From assembly GCA_037974665.1 (NCBI GenBank), contig CM075775.1, positions 37,474,152-37,538,151 on the forward strand: a stretch of 64,000 nt of DNA, written 5' to 3'. The stretch is from Ehretia macrophylla. Lineage: Eukaryota > Streptophyta > Magnoliopsida > Boraginales > Ehretiaceae. Numbering within the stretch: position 1 is the first letter of the stretch; every line of letters starts with the position of its first letter. Positions 25,697 to 38,300 of the stretch are shown one piece after another. The notes under the pieces were generated by a model. The model was not told where the DNA came from, ran no database searches, and saw nothing but the letters and a program-made list of their open reading frames with translations. Both the position numbers and the translations under genes were made by a program.

Positions 25697-28600
25697 ATCG
25701 TTATTTTACATCCTTAACTGTTTCACTATGATTAATGCTTAACGTTAGCCTAGAACTCCAAAAGTTTTTTCCAGAAAATCGGCGGCATAACGGCAGTATT
25801 TAAGACCTTTTAGTTTGACCAAATTTCTAAACGCCTCAATTATTCCAATCATTAATCCAATTCCATTAAAGACTCCTATTTTGTCATCAACCGATATGCC
25901 TATTAGTCTATCTTGAAAGTCTCGTTTGTTTAATAAGCCTAACATGATAACTATGTCCCGTTTATTCATCGATTCTTATTACGCAAGCACCTGTTATCCT
26001 TTGGCTTACAATGAGTACCTAAGTGAAATTAGATGGAGTTAACTTGTTTGATTCTTCACCTAGTGGTTTAAATGCCTACGATAACTACTAACCAAGATAA
26101 TGAAATCAAAGCAATCAAATAAAGAGTTCGTCCGGTTATAATCAGTACAAGCCAAAATTAAACCCAAATTACAACGGGGTCATTTACATCAACAAAATAA
26201 GTATTCTTCAAGCAAAGACAATGTTCACAAAACAGTCACTGTCAAGAAAGGCACATAAAGCACGTAATCACTCCAAGAAATCATCGACAAGCGTATTCTC
26301 TTCGGGTACCTGTTCCAAATCTTCTTCACATGTGATGATAAAAGAGGGTGAGTCCTTATGAACTCAGCGAGGGGGAACGAGAGATAACATTTTGAAACTC
26401 TTTTCCGGTTAATCTTATGAAAACTCGTTTGAAAACATGTCAATTAGAATAAATAAGTTCATAACATAACATAAATATAAATGAACACATTTACCTGTCT
26501 TTCCTCCCTGAGGTCCTCTAGGAACCAAGCGAGAGTACTTAAACACATAGTAAAAAAAAAAAGGATACGATTTGATACGTACAGGACTCTAAAGGTAGCT
26601 CATACGGGCTCAAGAGGTAGCTCCCACCACATTTAGGTGTAGCACTTTCCCTTACATAGCACTTACTTCCTGTCGTTCAAGTTCATTTTTAGTAACAGTT
26701 GTTGCGGCCGGCTTCAATCATCCACTTTTCACGCCGAATGGGTGTACTCCGGATGTACCCCGAAATCCTACGATCCAACTCTCCGAGGAAGTCTAGCCCC
26801 CAAGCGAGAGAGGGAATTGGACAATGGTAGTCACGGTTGCACCGGCAAGCCTGATGCCGCCCGGTGTGCATGAACGCTACCACGCCAGAATGAAAGGTTG
26901 CAACCTTGTATGCAATGCACATTTATGATATTTAATATATCACATTAGGAGGACAACAAAGTAGGTTGCCTCCGAGCAGTCATAAGATTGCACATTGACA
27001 AGTAAACAAGTGAGGCACGATATGACAAGTAATTTCACTTGAAAAGCACATGGAGTTCTATGAACATTAAACGGGCAGCCATGTAACGCATGTAAATCAA
27101 GTCATATAACTCATTTCAAAGTTCACGTAATCAAATAATAGGATTATTCAACATGCAACGACATCTACGTGGAACCGGGTGCAAGAAAGGCCTACTTGTC
27201 AACATGTAATCATTGAAATCATGTTTAGGGCTATGAGGGCAACTACGGGCAGCCTACTAATCACACAATTAAATACGATATCCATAGGATCAACAACTTA
27301 GTGAATTTACCTAGTCACTAGGGTTTCAATTTGCGCTTACCCGTGCAATTAAGCCCCAAGTCATCTTGTAATCAAACTCAAGCCATGCATCGATTAATTC
27401 AAACACCCTCAAGTATTCAAAACAGTCCACACAACATCCCAATGCCACAATCCCAAGCATTTAATACAACAAGAGAAGCTACAATAATTTTTCTAAGCAT
27501 ATCACTAGATGAAAACCTTACTGCAATGGACTGTTTTCTCACAATGATTGAGACAAGCAAACAAACTCCAATTCTAGTGAACAAGATGTCAAATTAAATC
27601 TTAAGGAGTGAACTAAATTCAGAAACAAACCTCGCATCATTTGGAGTTCGGGTTCAATAGTTATAGCCAAAACAGTGAGACTACACAAAACTGTCCAGAT
27701 TTGCACATATTTCAATACTTGTCATTTTTGAGGGCTTAGGGTCAGATTTAGCCTTAGTTCATTTCTGACAAAAATGTCCAGAACTGAAAAATCTAGCATC
27801 ACACCAAATTTCATACATTTTGGATGTCATTTACTAAGTAAAACTGGTTCGTTCTACAAGGTCAGTGAATCTGCCAAAACCTGCTTCATTTTTCCAGACT
27901 TTCCAGATTTTGACACATTTTAATAATTTGCCATTTTGAGGACCTTAGAGTCAAAATTAACTTTGGCCTATTTCTGCGAAAAATGTTCCGAACTAGAAAA
28001 ACTAGTTACCTACTAATTTTCATGCATTTTTAACATCATTTACCTAGCCAAAATCACCTCGCACCAACAAGACAGAAGGCTGTCACATACACGATTTCAT
28101 CTATCATCACATTCTAGCCAAAAATCTTGTCATGCATGTTTATAAAAGCTCATGAACACGCATATATCTCAAGTATAGAAGTAAAGATAAACATTTAAGG
28201 GCATGCATGTGGTTTTTTGAAAGATTTTCAAGAAGTTTTAGCCCTCACCTCTTGAAGATTTAGCAAATGAGCACAAATGCTCTTCAAAATGCATAAGGGG
28301 AGCTTCTTCCTTGCTTCTTGCTTGCTTGGGCTGCTATGGCCGAGCTTGGGAGAGATCTTGAGAGCATGCTTGAGGTCTTGGAAGGTCAAGAGGCAGCCAT
28401 GGTCGAAAATGAGAGAGAAGGAGAGAGAATGAGAGAGTTTGTGAGGAAAGAGAGAGTTTGAGAGAGAAATTATGCTTGTGTGTGTGTGTGTTGGCCTTGA
28501 GCCTTTCAAATCTGAATTTTGTGTCATCTTTAGCATTTTTTTGAGTTGAAATGAAGCATGGCATTGAGAGGGTCGAAAATGAGATGCTTGGGTAGGGTGT

Positions 28601-29384
28601 AGGTGAATTTTTTATGCATTGTGCTTAGTGCATGTGTCATAGAATGTCTAGGCTTTAATTTAATTGTGCAAAGTTGATCAAATTGCCTTGTTTTGGCCAT
28701 GTAATGCAAGGGAGAATCTGAAATTTCAGATTCAAGTTAGTATATTTTGGATTATAATAAGTGTAGGTTTATAATAGTTTATTGGTTAGTTGAGTGTGAT
28801 AGAATATTTTATTAGTTAGTGGATTTTGTAGAGAATTTGAATTAGGAATATAATATTGGTTAGTGGATTGTGTAGGATTATCTTATTGTCTTGTGCTTTG
28901 TGTAAGATTCTTTATTGATTAGCGTGCGGGCACGTTTTTCTAGGTCTAGGACACGCACTACGAGACATGCAAAGAAATCAATTCGAGGCACGAATCACGA
29001 GGTAGACACAAACTACGAGGTAAGACACGCACTTTAAGGCAAATGCACGGATTCGAAGGTAAATGCACGCAACCTTAAGTGAATGCATGTAAATCAATAC
29101 AAGGCACGTAATTCAATGCAATGCACGTAAATCAAGGCATGGCACTTAAATCAAGGTTAAGACACACAATTCAAGGTCAGGGCATGCGAAATGAGGTATC
29201 GCACGTAAATCAAAGTTAGGGCACGTAAGTCGAGGATTATGGCACACAATTTTAGGTCAAGGCACGTATGACGAGGCATGCACGAAAACTAAGACAGGGC
29301 ATGTAATCCAAGGTAGGTCACACAATTCTGGGTCTAAGGCACGCAAATCGAGGTAAGACACGTTATTCGGGGTCGGGCCTCACA
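25697..29384 (-). mobile_element. Second chromovirus LTR (lone, incomplete at one end)
   Basis: About 3.7 kb homologous to the LTR at 21941-25485 in the same orientation. On the minus strand it begins TGTGAGGCCCGACCCC at 29384; the far end near 25697 lacks the terminal GCGTGACA. Shared landmarks include the AACTCAGCGAGGGGGAA block (26361), CGGGCAGCC blocks (27070, 27245), a run of Pyr-rich tracts, and CATGCATGTGG (28203). No primer site, gag or other internal part adjoins it, so it behaves like a lone LTR. The ORFs it shows are not family-related. It is a fossil. Confidence 0.85.
28920..29384 (-). repeat. Degenerate ~20 bp minisatellite at the LTR outer end
   Basis: Roughly twenty imperfect units of the form GGCACGTAAATCAAGG follow each other, for example around 29085, 29105, 29125, 29145 and 29205. 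The same minisatellite is shorter in the LTR at 25280-25485 (about 200 bp) and intermediate in the copy at 44522-44830 (about 300 bp), so its unit number varies between family members. Confidence 0.75.
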
Positions 29385-32300
29385 CAGCCTCTACGTGAAG
29401 CGAAGTTGTCTTGCCAAAGGTGTCATGGGATTCAATAATAGAAATGTGATGGATTAGGTTGTCGTCCTTTTCCCAGCTCACGACGTACGATCCGGGACGG
29501 AAAAATAGCGCAAAAGCATAAAAGTGTCCCGAAACTAATGAAAATGTTCGATTTTGGGCTCCAAAAAGAGGCGCAACCAAGTAGGATTGCTGCCCACCGT
29601 AGAGCTCTCGGAGAGCTTTTCAACGGTATGTTGTGCGCCACGTAACTCCTCACGGATCAAAGGTTATGGGCAAAGGAGCGACGGAGACCTGGTCCCAAGC
29701 CCCACGCCCTCAATTTGTGGGCCCAGCCTCTACGTGAAGTGAAGTTGTCTTGCCCACAGTGCCATGAATAGAAATGTGATGGATTAGGTTGTTGTCCTTT
29801 TCGCGGCTACTAACGTACGATCCGGGATGAAAAAACAGCGCAAAAGAAAAAAAAGTATCCCGACACTAATGAAAACGTTCAATTTTGGGCTTCAAAAATA
29901 GGCGCAGCTGAACAACCTTGCTGCCCCTGTCGTCGAGCTCTCGGATAGCTTTTCAACGGTATTCTGTGCACCGCATAACTCCTTACGAATCAAAAGTCAT
30001 GGGCACCGGAGCGACAGATACCTGGTCACAAGCCCCACACCCTCAGTTTGCGGGCCCAGCCGCTACGAGAAGTAAACTTGTCATGCCCAAGGAGTCGTGG
30101 GATTCGGTAATAGAAATGTGATTGACAAGGTTGTTGTCCTTTTCTCGACTGACGACGTACGATCCAGGACAGAAAAACAGCGCAAAAGAAGAAAAGTGTC
30201 CCAAAACTGATGAAAATGTTTGATTTTGGGCTCCGAAAATAGGCTCAGCAAAGCAGGCTTGCTGCCCCCGTCGTAGAGCTCTTGGAGAGCTTTCCAAAGG
30301 TATGCTGTGCACCGCGTAACTCCTTACGGATCAAAAGTTATGGGCAAAGGAGCGACAAAGACCTGGTCCCAAGCCCCACGCCCTCGTTTTGAGGGCCCAG
30401 CCTCTACATGAAGCGTAGTTGTCTTGCCCAAGGTATCATGGGATTCGATAATAGAAATGTGATGGATTTGGTTGTCGTCCTTTTCGCGGCTCACAACATA
30501 CGATCCGGGACGGAAAAACAGTGCAAAAGAAGAAAAGTATCCTAAAACTGATGAAAACTTTAGATTTTGGGCTTCAAAAATAGGCACAGCCGAGCAGGCT
30601 TGAGGCCCCCGTCGTGGAGCTCTCGGAGAGCTTTCCAACAGTATGTTGTGTGTCGCGTAACTCTTTATGGATCAAAAGTTATGGGCAAAGGAGCGACGGA
30701 GACCTAGTCTCAAGCCCCACGCCCTCGGTTTGCGGGCCCAGCCTCTACGTGAAGCGTAGTTGACTTGCCTAAGGTGCCGCGGGATTCGATAATAGAAATG
30801 TGATGGATTTGGTTGTCGTCCTTTTCGCAGCTCACAACGTACGATCCGGGATGAAAAAATAGTGCAAAAAAAGAAAAGTATCGTAAAATTGATGAAAATG
30901 TTCAATTTTGTACTTCAAAAATAGGCGTAGCTGAGCAGGCTTGAGGCCCCAGTCGTAGAGCTCTCGGAGAGCTTTCCAACGGTATGCTGTGCGCCGTGTA
31001 ACTCTTTACGAATCAAAAGTTATGGGCACCGGAGCGACGGAGACCTGGTCCTAAGCCCCACGCCCACGGTTTGCGGGCCTAGCCTCTACGTGAAGCGAAG
31101 TTGTCTTGCCCAAGGTGCCATGGGATTCAATAACATAAATGTGATGGATTTGGTTGTCATCCTTTTCGTGGCTCACAACGTACGATCCGGGACAAAAAAA
31201 CAATGAAAAAGTAGAAAAGTATCCCAAAACTGATGAAAACGTTTGATTTTGGGCTTCAAAAATAGGCACAGCCGAGCAAGATTGCTGCCCCCATCGTAGA
31301 GCTCTCGGCGAGCTTTCCAACGGTATACTGTGCGCCACGTAACTCCTTACACATCAAATGTTATGGGTACCAGAGCGACGAAGACCTGGTCCCATGCCCC
31401 ACGCCCTCGGTTTGCGAGCCCAGCCTTTACGTGAAGCAAAGTTGTCTTGCCCAAGGTGCCGTGGGATTCGATAATAGAAATGTGATGGATTAGGTTGTCG
31501 TCCTTTTTGCGGCTTACGACGTACGATCCAGGACGGAAAAACAGCACAAAAATAGAAAAGTGTCCCGAAACTGATGAAAACGTTCGATTCTGGGCTCCGA
31601 AAACAGGCGCAGCCGAGAAGGATTGTTGCCCCCGTCATAAAGCTCTCGGAGATCTTTCCAACGGTATTCTGTGCGCCGCGTAACTCCTTACAAATCAAAA
31701 GTTATGGGCACTGGAACGACAGATACCTGGTCACAAGCCCCACGCCCCCGTTTTGCGTGCCCAACCTCTACGAGAAGTGAAGTTTTCATGCCCAAGGTTG
31801 TCGTCCTTTTCGCGGTTGACGACGTACGATCCGGGACAGAAAAACAACGCAAAAGAAAAAAATTGTCCCAAAACTATTGAAAACGTTCGATTTTGTGCTC
31901 CGAAAACAGGCGCAGCCGAGCAGACTGGCTGCCTCCGTCATAGAGCTCTCGGCAAGCTTTCTAACGGTATGCTGTGACCCGTGTAACTCTTTACGGATCA
32001 AAAGTTATGGGCACCGGAGCGATGGAGACCTGATCCCAAGCCCCACGCCCTCAGTTTGCGAGCCCAGCCACTACGTGAAGTGAAGTTTTCTTGCCTAAGG
32101 CACCGTGGAATTCGATAATAGAAATGTGATGGATTAGGTTGTCGTCCTTTTCACGGCTCACGACATACGATCTGGGACGAAAAAACAACGCAGAAAAAGA
32201 AAAGTATCCAAAAATTGATGAAAACGTTCAATTTTGGGCGTAAAAAATAGGCGCAGCTGAGCAGGCTTGCTGCCCCCGTCGTAGAGCTCTTAGAGAGCTG

Positions 32301-35300
32301 TCTAACGGTATACTGTGTGCCACGTAACTCTTTACAGATCAAAAGTTCTGGACACCGGAGCGACAGAGACCTGGTCCCAAGCCCCATGCCCTCGGTTTGC
32401 GGGCCCAGACTCTACTTGAAGCGAAGTTGTTTTGCCCAAGGTGTCATGGGATTTGATAATAGAAATGTGATGGATTAGGTTGTCGTCCTATTCGCGGCTC
32501 ACGACGTACGATCCGAGACGAAAAAACAATGCAAAAGTAGAAAAGTGTCCCAAAACTAATGAACACATTCGATTTTGGGCTCTGAAAATAGGCACAGCAA
32601 AGCAGGATTGCTGCCCCCATCGTAGAGATCTCGGAGAGCTTTCCAACAGTATTATGTGCACCGCGTAACTCCTTACGGATCAAAAGTTATGGGCACCGGA
32701 GCTACAGGTACCTGGTCACAAGCCCCATGCCCTCGGTTTGCGGGCCCAGCCTCTACGTGAAGTGAAGTTGCCCAAGGTGTCATGGAATTCGTTAATAGAA
32801 ATTTGATTGATTAGGTTGTCGTCCATTTCGCGGCTGACGACGTACGATCCGGGAAGGAAAAATAGCCCAAAAAAAGAAAAGTGTCTCAAAACTAATGAAA
32901 ACGTTCAATTTTGGGCTCCAAAAACAAGCGCAGCCAAGCAGGCTGGTTGCCCCTATCGTAGAGCTCTCGGCGAGCTTTCCAACGGTATGTTGTGCGCCAC
33001 ATAACTCCTTACGGATCAAAAGTTATGGGCAAAGGAGCGACGGAGACCTGGTCCCAAGCCCCACGCCCTCGGTTTGCCGGCCTAGCCTCTACGTGAAGCG
33101 AAGTTGTCTTGCCAAAGATGCCATGGGATTCAATAATAGAAATGTGATGGATTAGGTTCTCTTCCTTTTCTAGGCTCATGACGTACGATCCGGGAAGGAA
33201 AAACAATGCAAAAGAATAAAAGTGTCCCAAAACAGAAGAAAACATTTGATTTTGGGCTCCAAAAATAGGCGCAGCCGAGCAGGCTTGCTGCCCCCGTCGT
33301 AGAACTCTCAGATAACTTTCCAATCGTATACTGTGCACCGCGTAACTCCTTACGGATCAAAACTTATGGGCACCGGAGCGACAGAGACATGGTCTCAAGC
33401 CCGACGCCCTCTGTTTGCGGGCCCAAACTTTACATGAAGCGAAGTTGTCTTGCCCAAGGTGCTATGGGATTCGATAATATAAATGTGATGGATTAGGTTG
33501 TCGTCCTTTTCGCGGCTCAAGACGTACGATTCGGGATGGAAAAACAACACAAAAGAAGAAAAGAGGTCCCGAAGCTGATGAAAATGTTCAATTTTGGGAT
33601 CTAAAAATAGGAACAACCGAGCAGGCTTGCTGCCGCCGTCGTAGAGCTCTCAGAGAGCTTTCCAACGGTATTTTGTGTGCTGCATAACTCCTTATGGATC
33701 AAAAGTTACGGGTACCGGAGCTACATATATCTGGTTACAAGCCCCACGCCCTCGGTTTGCGGGCCCAACCTCTACGTGCAATGAAGTTGTCATGCACAAG
33801 GTGTCATGGGATTCGGTAATTGAAATGTGACTGATTATGTTGTCGTCCTTTTTGCGGCTAACGACGTACGATCCGTGACGGAAAAATAGCGCAAAAGAAG
33901 AAATATGTCCCAAAACTGATGAAAATGTTCTATTTTGGGCTCTGAAAACAGGTGCAGCTGAGCAAATTTGCTGCCCCCGTCGTAGAGCTCTCGGCGAGCT
34001 TTCCAACGGTATGCTGTTCGCTGCGTAACTCCTTTCGGATTAAAAGTTATGGGCAAAAAAGCGACGGAGACCTGGTCCCAAGCCCCACGCCCTCGATTTG
34101 CCGGCCCAGCCTCTACGTGAAGCGAAGTTGACTTGCCTAAGGTGCCATGGGATTCGATAATAGAAATGTGATTGATTAGGCTCTCATCCTTTTCTAGGCT
34201 CACGACGTATGATTTGGGAAGGAAAAACAGAGCAAAAGAAGAAAAGTGTCCCAAAATTGATGAAAACGTTCGATTTTGGGCTCCGAAAATAGGTGAAGCC
34301 AAGTAGGCTTGCTGCCCCCGTCGTAGATCTCTCGGAGAGCTTTCCAACGGTATGCTGTGTTCCGCGTAACTCCTTACGGATCAAAAGTTACGGACATCGG
34401 AGCGACGGAGACCTGGTCCCAAGCCCCACGCCCTCGGTTTACGGGCCCAGCCTCCACGTGAAGCAAAGTTGTCTTGCTCATGGTGCCGTGGGATTCAATA
34501 ATAGAAATGTGATGGATTTTGTTGTCGTCCTTTTCGTGGCTCACAACGTATGATCCGGGATGGAAAAATAGCGCAAAAGAAGAAAAGTATCTCGAAACTG
34601 ATGAAAATGTTCGATTTTGGGCACCAAAAATAGGCGCAGACGAGATGCCTTGTGGCCCCCGTCGTAGAGCTCTCGGAGGGCTTTCCAATGGTATGCTGTG
34701 CACCGCGAAACTCCTTACGGATCAAAAGTTATAGGCAAATGAGCGACGGAGACCTGGTCCCAAGCCCCAAGCCCTCGGTTTGCCGACCCAGCCTCTACGT
34801 GAAGCAAAGTTGTCTTGCCCAAGGTGCCGTGAGATTCTATAATAGAAATGTGTTGGATTAGGTACTCGTCATTTTCTAGGCTCACGACGTACGATCCGGG
34901 AAGGAAAAACAGGGCAAAAGAAGAAAAGTGTCCAAAAACTTATGAAAATGTTCGATTTTGGGCTCCGAAAATAGGCGCAGCTGAGCAGGCTTGCTACCCT
35001 CATCGTAGAGCTCTCAGAGAGCTTTCCAACAGTATGTTGTGCGCTGCATAACTCCTTACGGATCAAAAGTTATGGGCACCAGAGCGACGGAGACATGGTC
35101 CCAAGCTCGACGCCCTTGGTTTGCCGGACCGGCCTCTACGTGAAGCAAAGTTTTCTTGCCCAAGGTGACGTGAGATTCGATAATAGAAATGTGATGGATT
35201 AGGTTGCCGTCCTCTTCTAGGCTCACGACGTACGATCAGGGAAGGAGAAACAGCGCAAAAGAAGAAATGTGTCCCAAAACTTATGAAAATGTTCTATTTT

Positions 35301-38300
35301 GGTCTCTGAAAATAGGTTTCAAATGAGAAGGCTTGTTACCCCCGTCGTAGAGCTCTCGGAGAGCTTTCCAACGGTATGCCGTGCGCCGCATAACTCCTTA
35401 CGGATCAAAAGTTATGGGCACCGGAGTAACGGAGACATGGTCCAAAGCCTGACGCCCTCGGTTTTCGAGCCCAGCCTCTACGTGAAGCGATGTTGTCTTG
35501 CCCAAGGTACCGTGGGATTCGATAATAGAAATGTGATTGATTAGGTTGTCGTCCTTTTGGCGGCTCACGACTTACGATCCGGGACGAAAAAATAACACAA
35601 AAGAAGAAAAGTATCCCGAAACTGATGAAAACGTTCGATTTTGGGATCCGAAAATAGGTGCAACCGTGCAAGCTTGCTGCCCCTGTCGTAGAGCTCTCAG
35701 AGTGCTTTCCAACGGTCTGTTGTGCGCAGCGTAACTCCTTATGGATCAAAAGTTATGGGCACCGGAGTGACGGAGACCTGGTCCTAAGCCCCACGCCCTC
35801 GATTTGCGGGCCCAGCCTCTACGTGAAGCAAAATTGTCTTGCCTAAGGTATCGTGGGATTCGATAATAGAAATGTGATGGATTTGGTTGTCGTCCTTTTC
35901 GCGGCTCACAACGTACGATCCAGGACGAAAAAATAGCGCAAAAGAAGAAAAGTATCCCGAAACTGATGAAAATGTTAGATTTTGGGCTCCAAAAACGGGT
36001 GCAGCAAATCTGGATTGGTGCCCCCGTCGTAGAGATCTCAGAGAGCTTTCCAACGGTGTGTTGTGCGCTGCGTAACTCTTTACAAATCAAATGTTATGGG
36101 CACCGGAGCGACAGAGACTAGGTCCCAAGCCCCATGCCCTCGGTTTGCGAGCTCAGCCTCTACGTGAAGCGAAGTTGTCTTGCCCAAGGTACAGTGGGAT
36201 TCGATTATAGAAATGTGATGGATTAAGTTTATGTCCTTTTCGCGGCTCACGACGTACTATCCGGGACAGAAGAACAGCGCAAAAGAAGAAAAGTGTCACG
36301 AAACTAATGAAAATGTTCGATTTTGGGCTCCGAAAACATGCGCAGCCGAGCAAGGTTGTTTCTACCATCGTAGAGCTCTCGGAGAGCTTTCCAACGGTAT
36401 GCTGTGGGCCGCGTAAATCCTTACGGATCAAAAGTTATGGGCAAATGAGGGATAGAGACCTAGTCCCAAGCCCCACGCCCTTGGTTTGCGGTCCCAGCCT
36501 CTACGTGAAGCGAAGTTGTCTTGCCCAAGGTGCCGTGGGATTCGATAATAGAAATGTGATGGATTAGGTTGTCGTCCTTTTCGCGGCTCACGACATACAA
36601 TACGGGAAGGAAAAATAACGCAAAAGAAGAAAAGTGTCCCGAAACTGATGAAAATGTTCACTTTTGGGCTCCAAAAATAGGCGTAGCCGAGCAGGCTTGC
36701 TGCCCTCGTTGTAGAGCTCTCAGAGAGCTTTCCAATGGTATGTTGTGTGCCTCGTAACTCCTCACGGATCAAAGGTTATAGGCAAAGAAGTGACGGAGAC
36801 CTGTTCCCAAGCACCACGTCCTCGGTTTGCGGTCCCAGCCTCTACGTGAAGTGAAGTAGTCTTGCCCTAGGTGCCATGGGATTTGGTAATAGAAATGTGA
36901 TGGATTAGGTTTTCTTCCTTTTCTAGGCTCACGACGTACGATCCGAGAAGGAAAAATAGCGCAAAAGAAGAAAAGTGTCCCAAAATTGATAAAAACGTTC
37001 GATTTTTGGCTCTAAAAACAGGCACAGCCGAGCGGGCTTGCTGCCCCCGTCGTATAGCTCTCGGAGAGCTTTCCAACGGTATGCTGTGCGCCGCGTAACT
37101 TCTTACAAATCAAAAGTTATGGGCACCGGAGCAACGGAGACATAGTCCCAAGCCCGACACCCTTAGTTTGAGAGCCCAGCCTCTACATGAAGCGAAGTTG
37201 TCTTGCCCAAGGTACCTTGTGATTCGATAATAAAAATGTGATGGATTAGGTTGTCGTCCTTTTCACGGCTCACGACATACGATCTGGGACGAAAAAACAG
37301 CGCAAAAGAAGAAAAGTATCCCGAAACTGATGAAAACCCTCGATTTTGGGCTTCAAAAATAGGCGCAGCTGAGCAGGCTTGCTGCCCCCGTGGTAGAGCT
37401 CTCAGAGAGCTGTCCAACGGTATACTGTGCGCCATGTAACTCCTTACGAATCAAAAGTTATGGGCACCAGAGCGACAGATACCTGGTCACAAGCCCCACG
37501 CCCTTGGTTTGCGGGCCCAGTCTCTACGTGTAGTGAAGTTGTCATGCCCAAGGTGTCGTGGGATTCGGTAATAGAAATGTGATGGATTTGGTTGTCGTCC
37601 TTTTCGCGGCTGACGACGTACGATCTGGGAAGAAAAAATAACGCAAAAGAAGAAAAGTGTCCCGAAACTATTGAAAACGTTTGATTTTGTGCTCTGAAAA
37701 TAGGCGCAGCTGAGCAGACTGGCTTCCCCCGTCGTAGAGCTCTCGGCGAGCTTTCCAACGGTATGCTGTGACCCATGTAACTCCTTACGGATCAAAAGTT
37801 ATGGGCACCGGAGCAACGAAGACCTGATCCCAAACCCCACACCCTCGGTTTGCGGGCCCAGCCTCTACGTGAAGTGAAGTTGTCTTGCCCAAGGTACCTT
37901 GGGATTCGATAATAAAAATGTGATGGATTAGGTTGTCGTCCTTTTCACGGCTCACGACGTACGATCTGGGATGAAAAAATAGCGCAAAAGAAGAAAAGTA
38001 TCCCAAAACTGATAAAACCCTCGATTTTGGGCTTCAAAAATAGGCGCAGCTGAGCAGGCTTGCTGCCCCAGTCGTAGAGCTCTCAGAGAGCTGTCCAACG
38101 GTATGCTGTGCGCCACGTAACTCCTTACGGATCAAAAGTTCTGGACACCGGAGCAACGGAGACCTGGTCCCAAGCCCTACGCCCTCGGTTTGCGGGCCCA
38201 GCCTCTACGTGAAGCGAAGTTGTTTTGCCCAAGGTATCGTGGGATTCGATAATAGAAATGTGATGGATTAGGTTGTCGTCCTATTCGTGGTTCACGACGT

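Noticed and set aside
22666-29100. Open frames inside the LTRs (for example 22666-23106 and 28228-28536) as genes
   Set aside because: They have low-complexity or unrecognisable products, lie within LTR sequence, and are not kept between LTR copies.
21941-29384. The LTRs at 21941-25485 and 25697-29384 as the two LTRs of a single element
   Set aside because: They lie end to end in the same orientation with only satellite between them, are visibly diverged, and the gag lies outside the pair.
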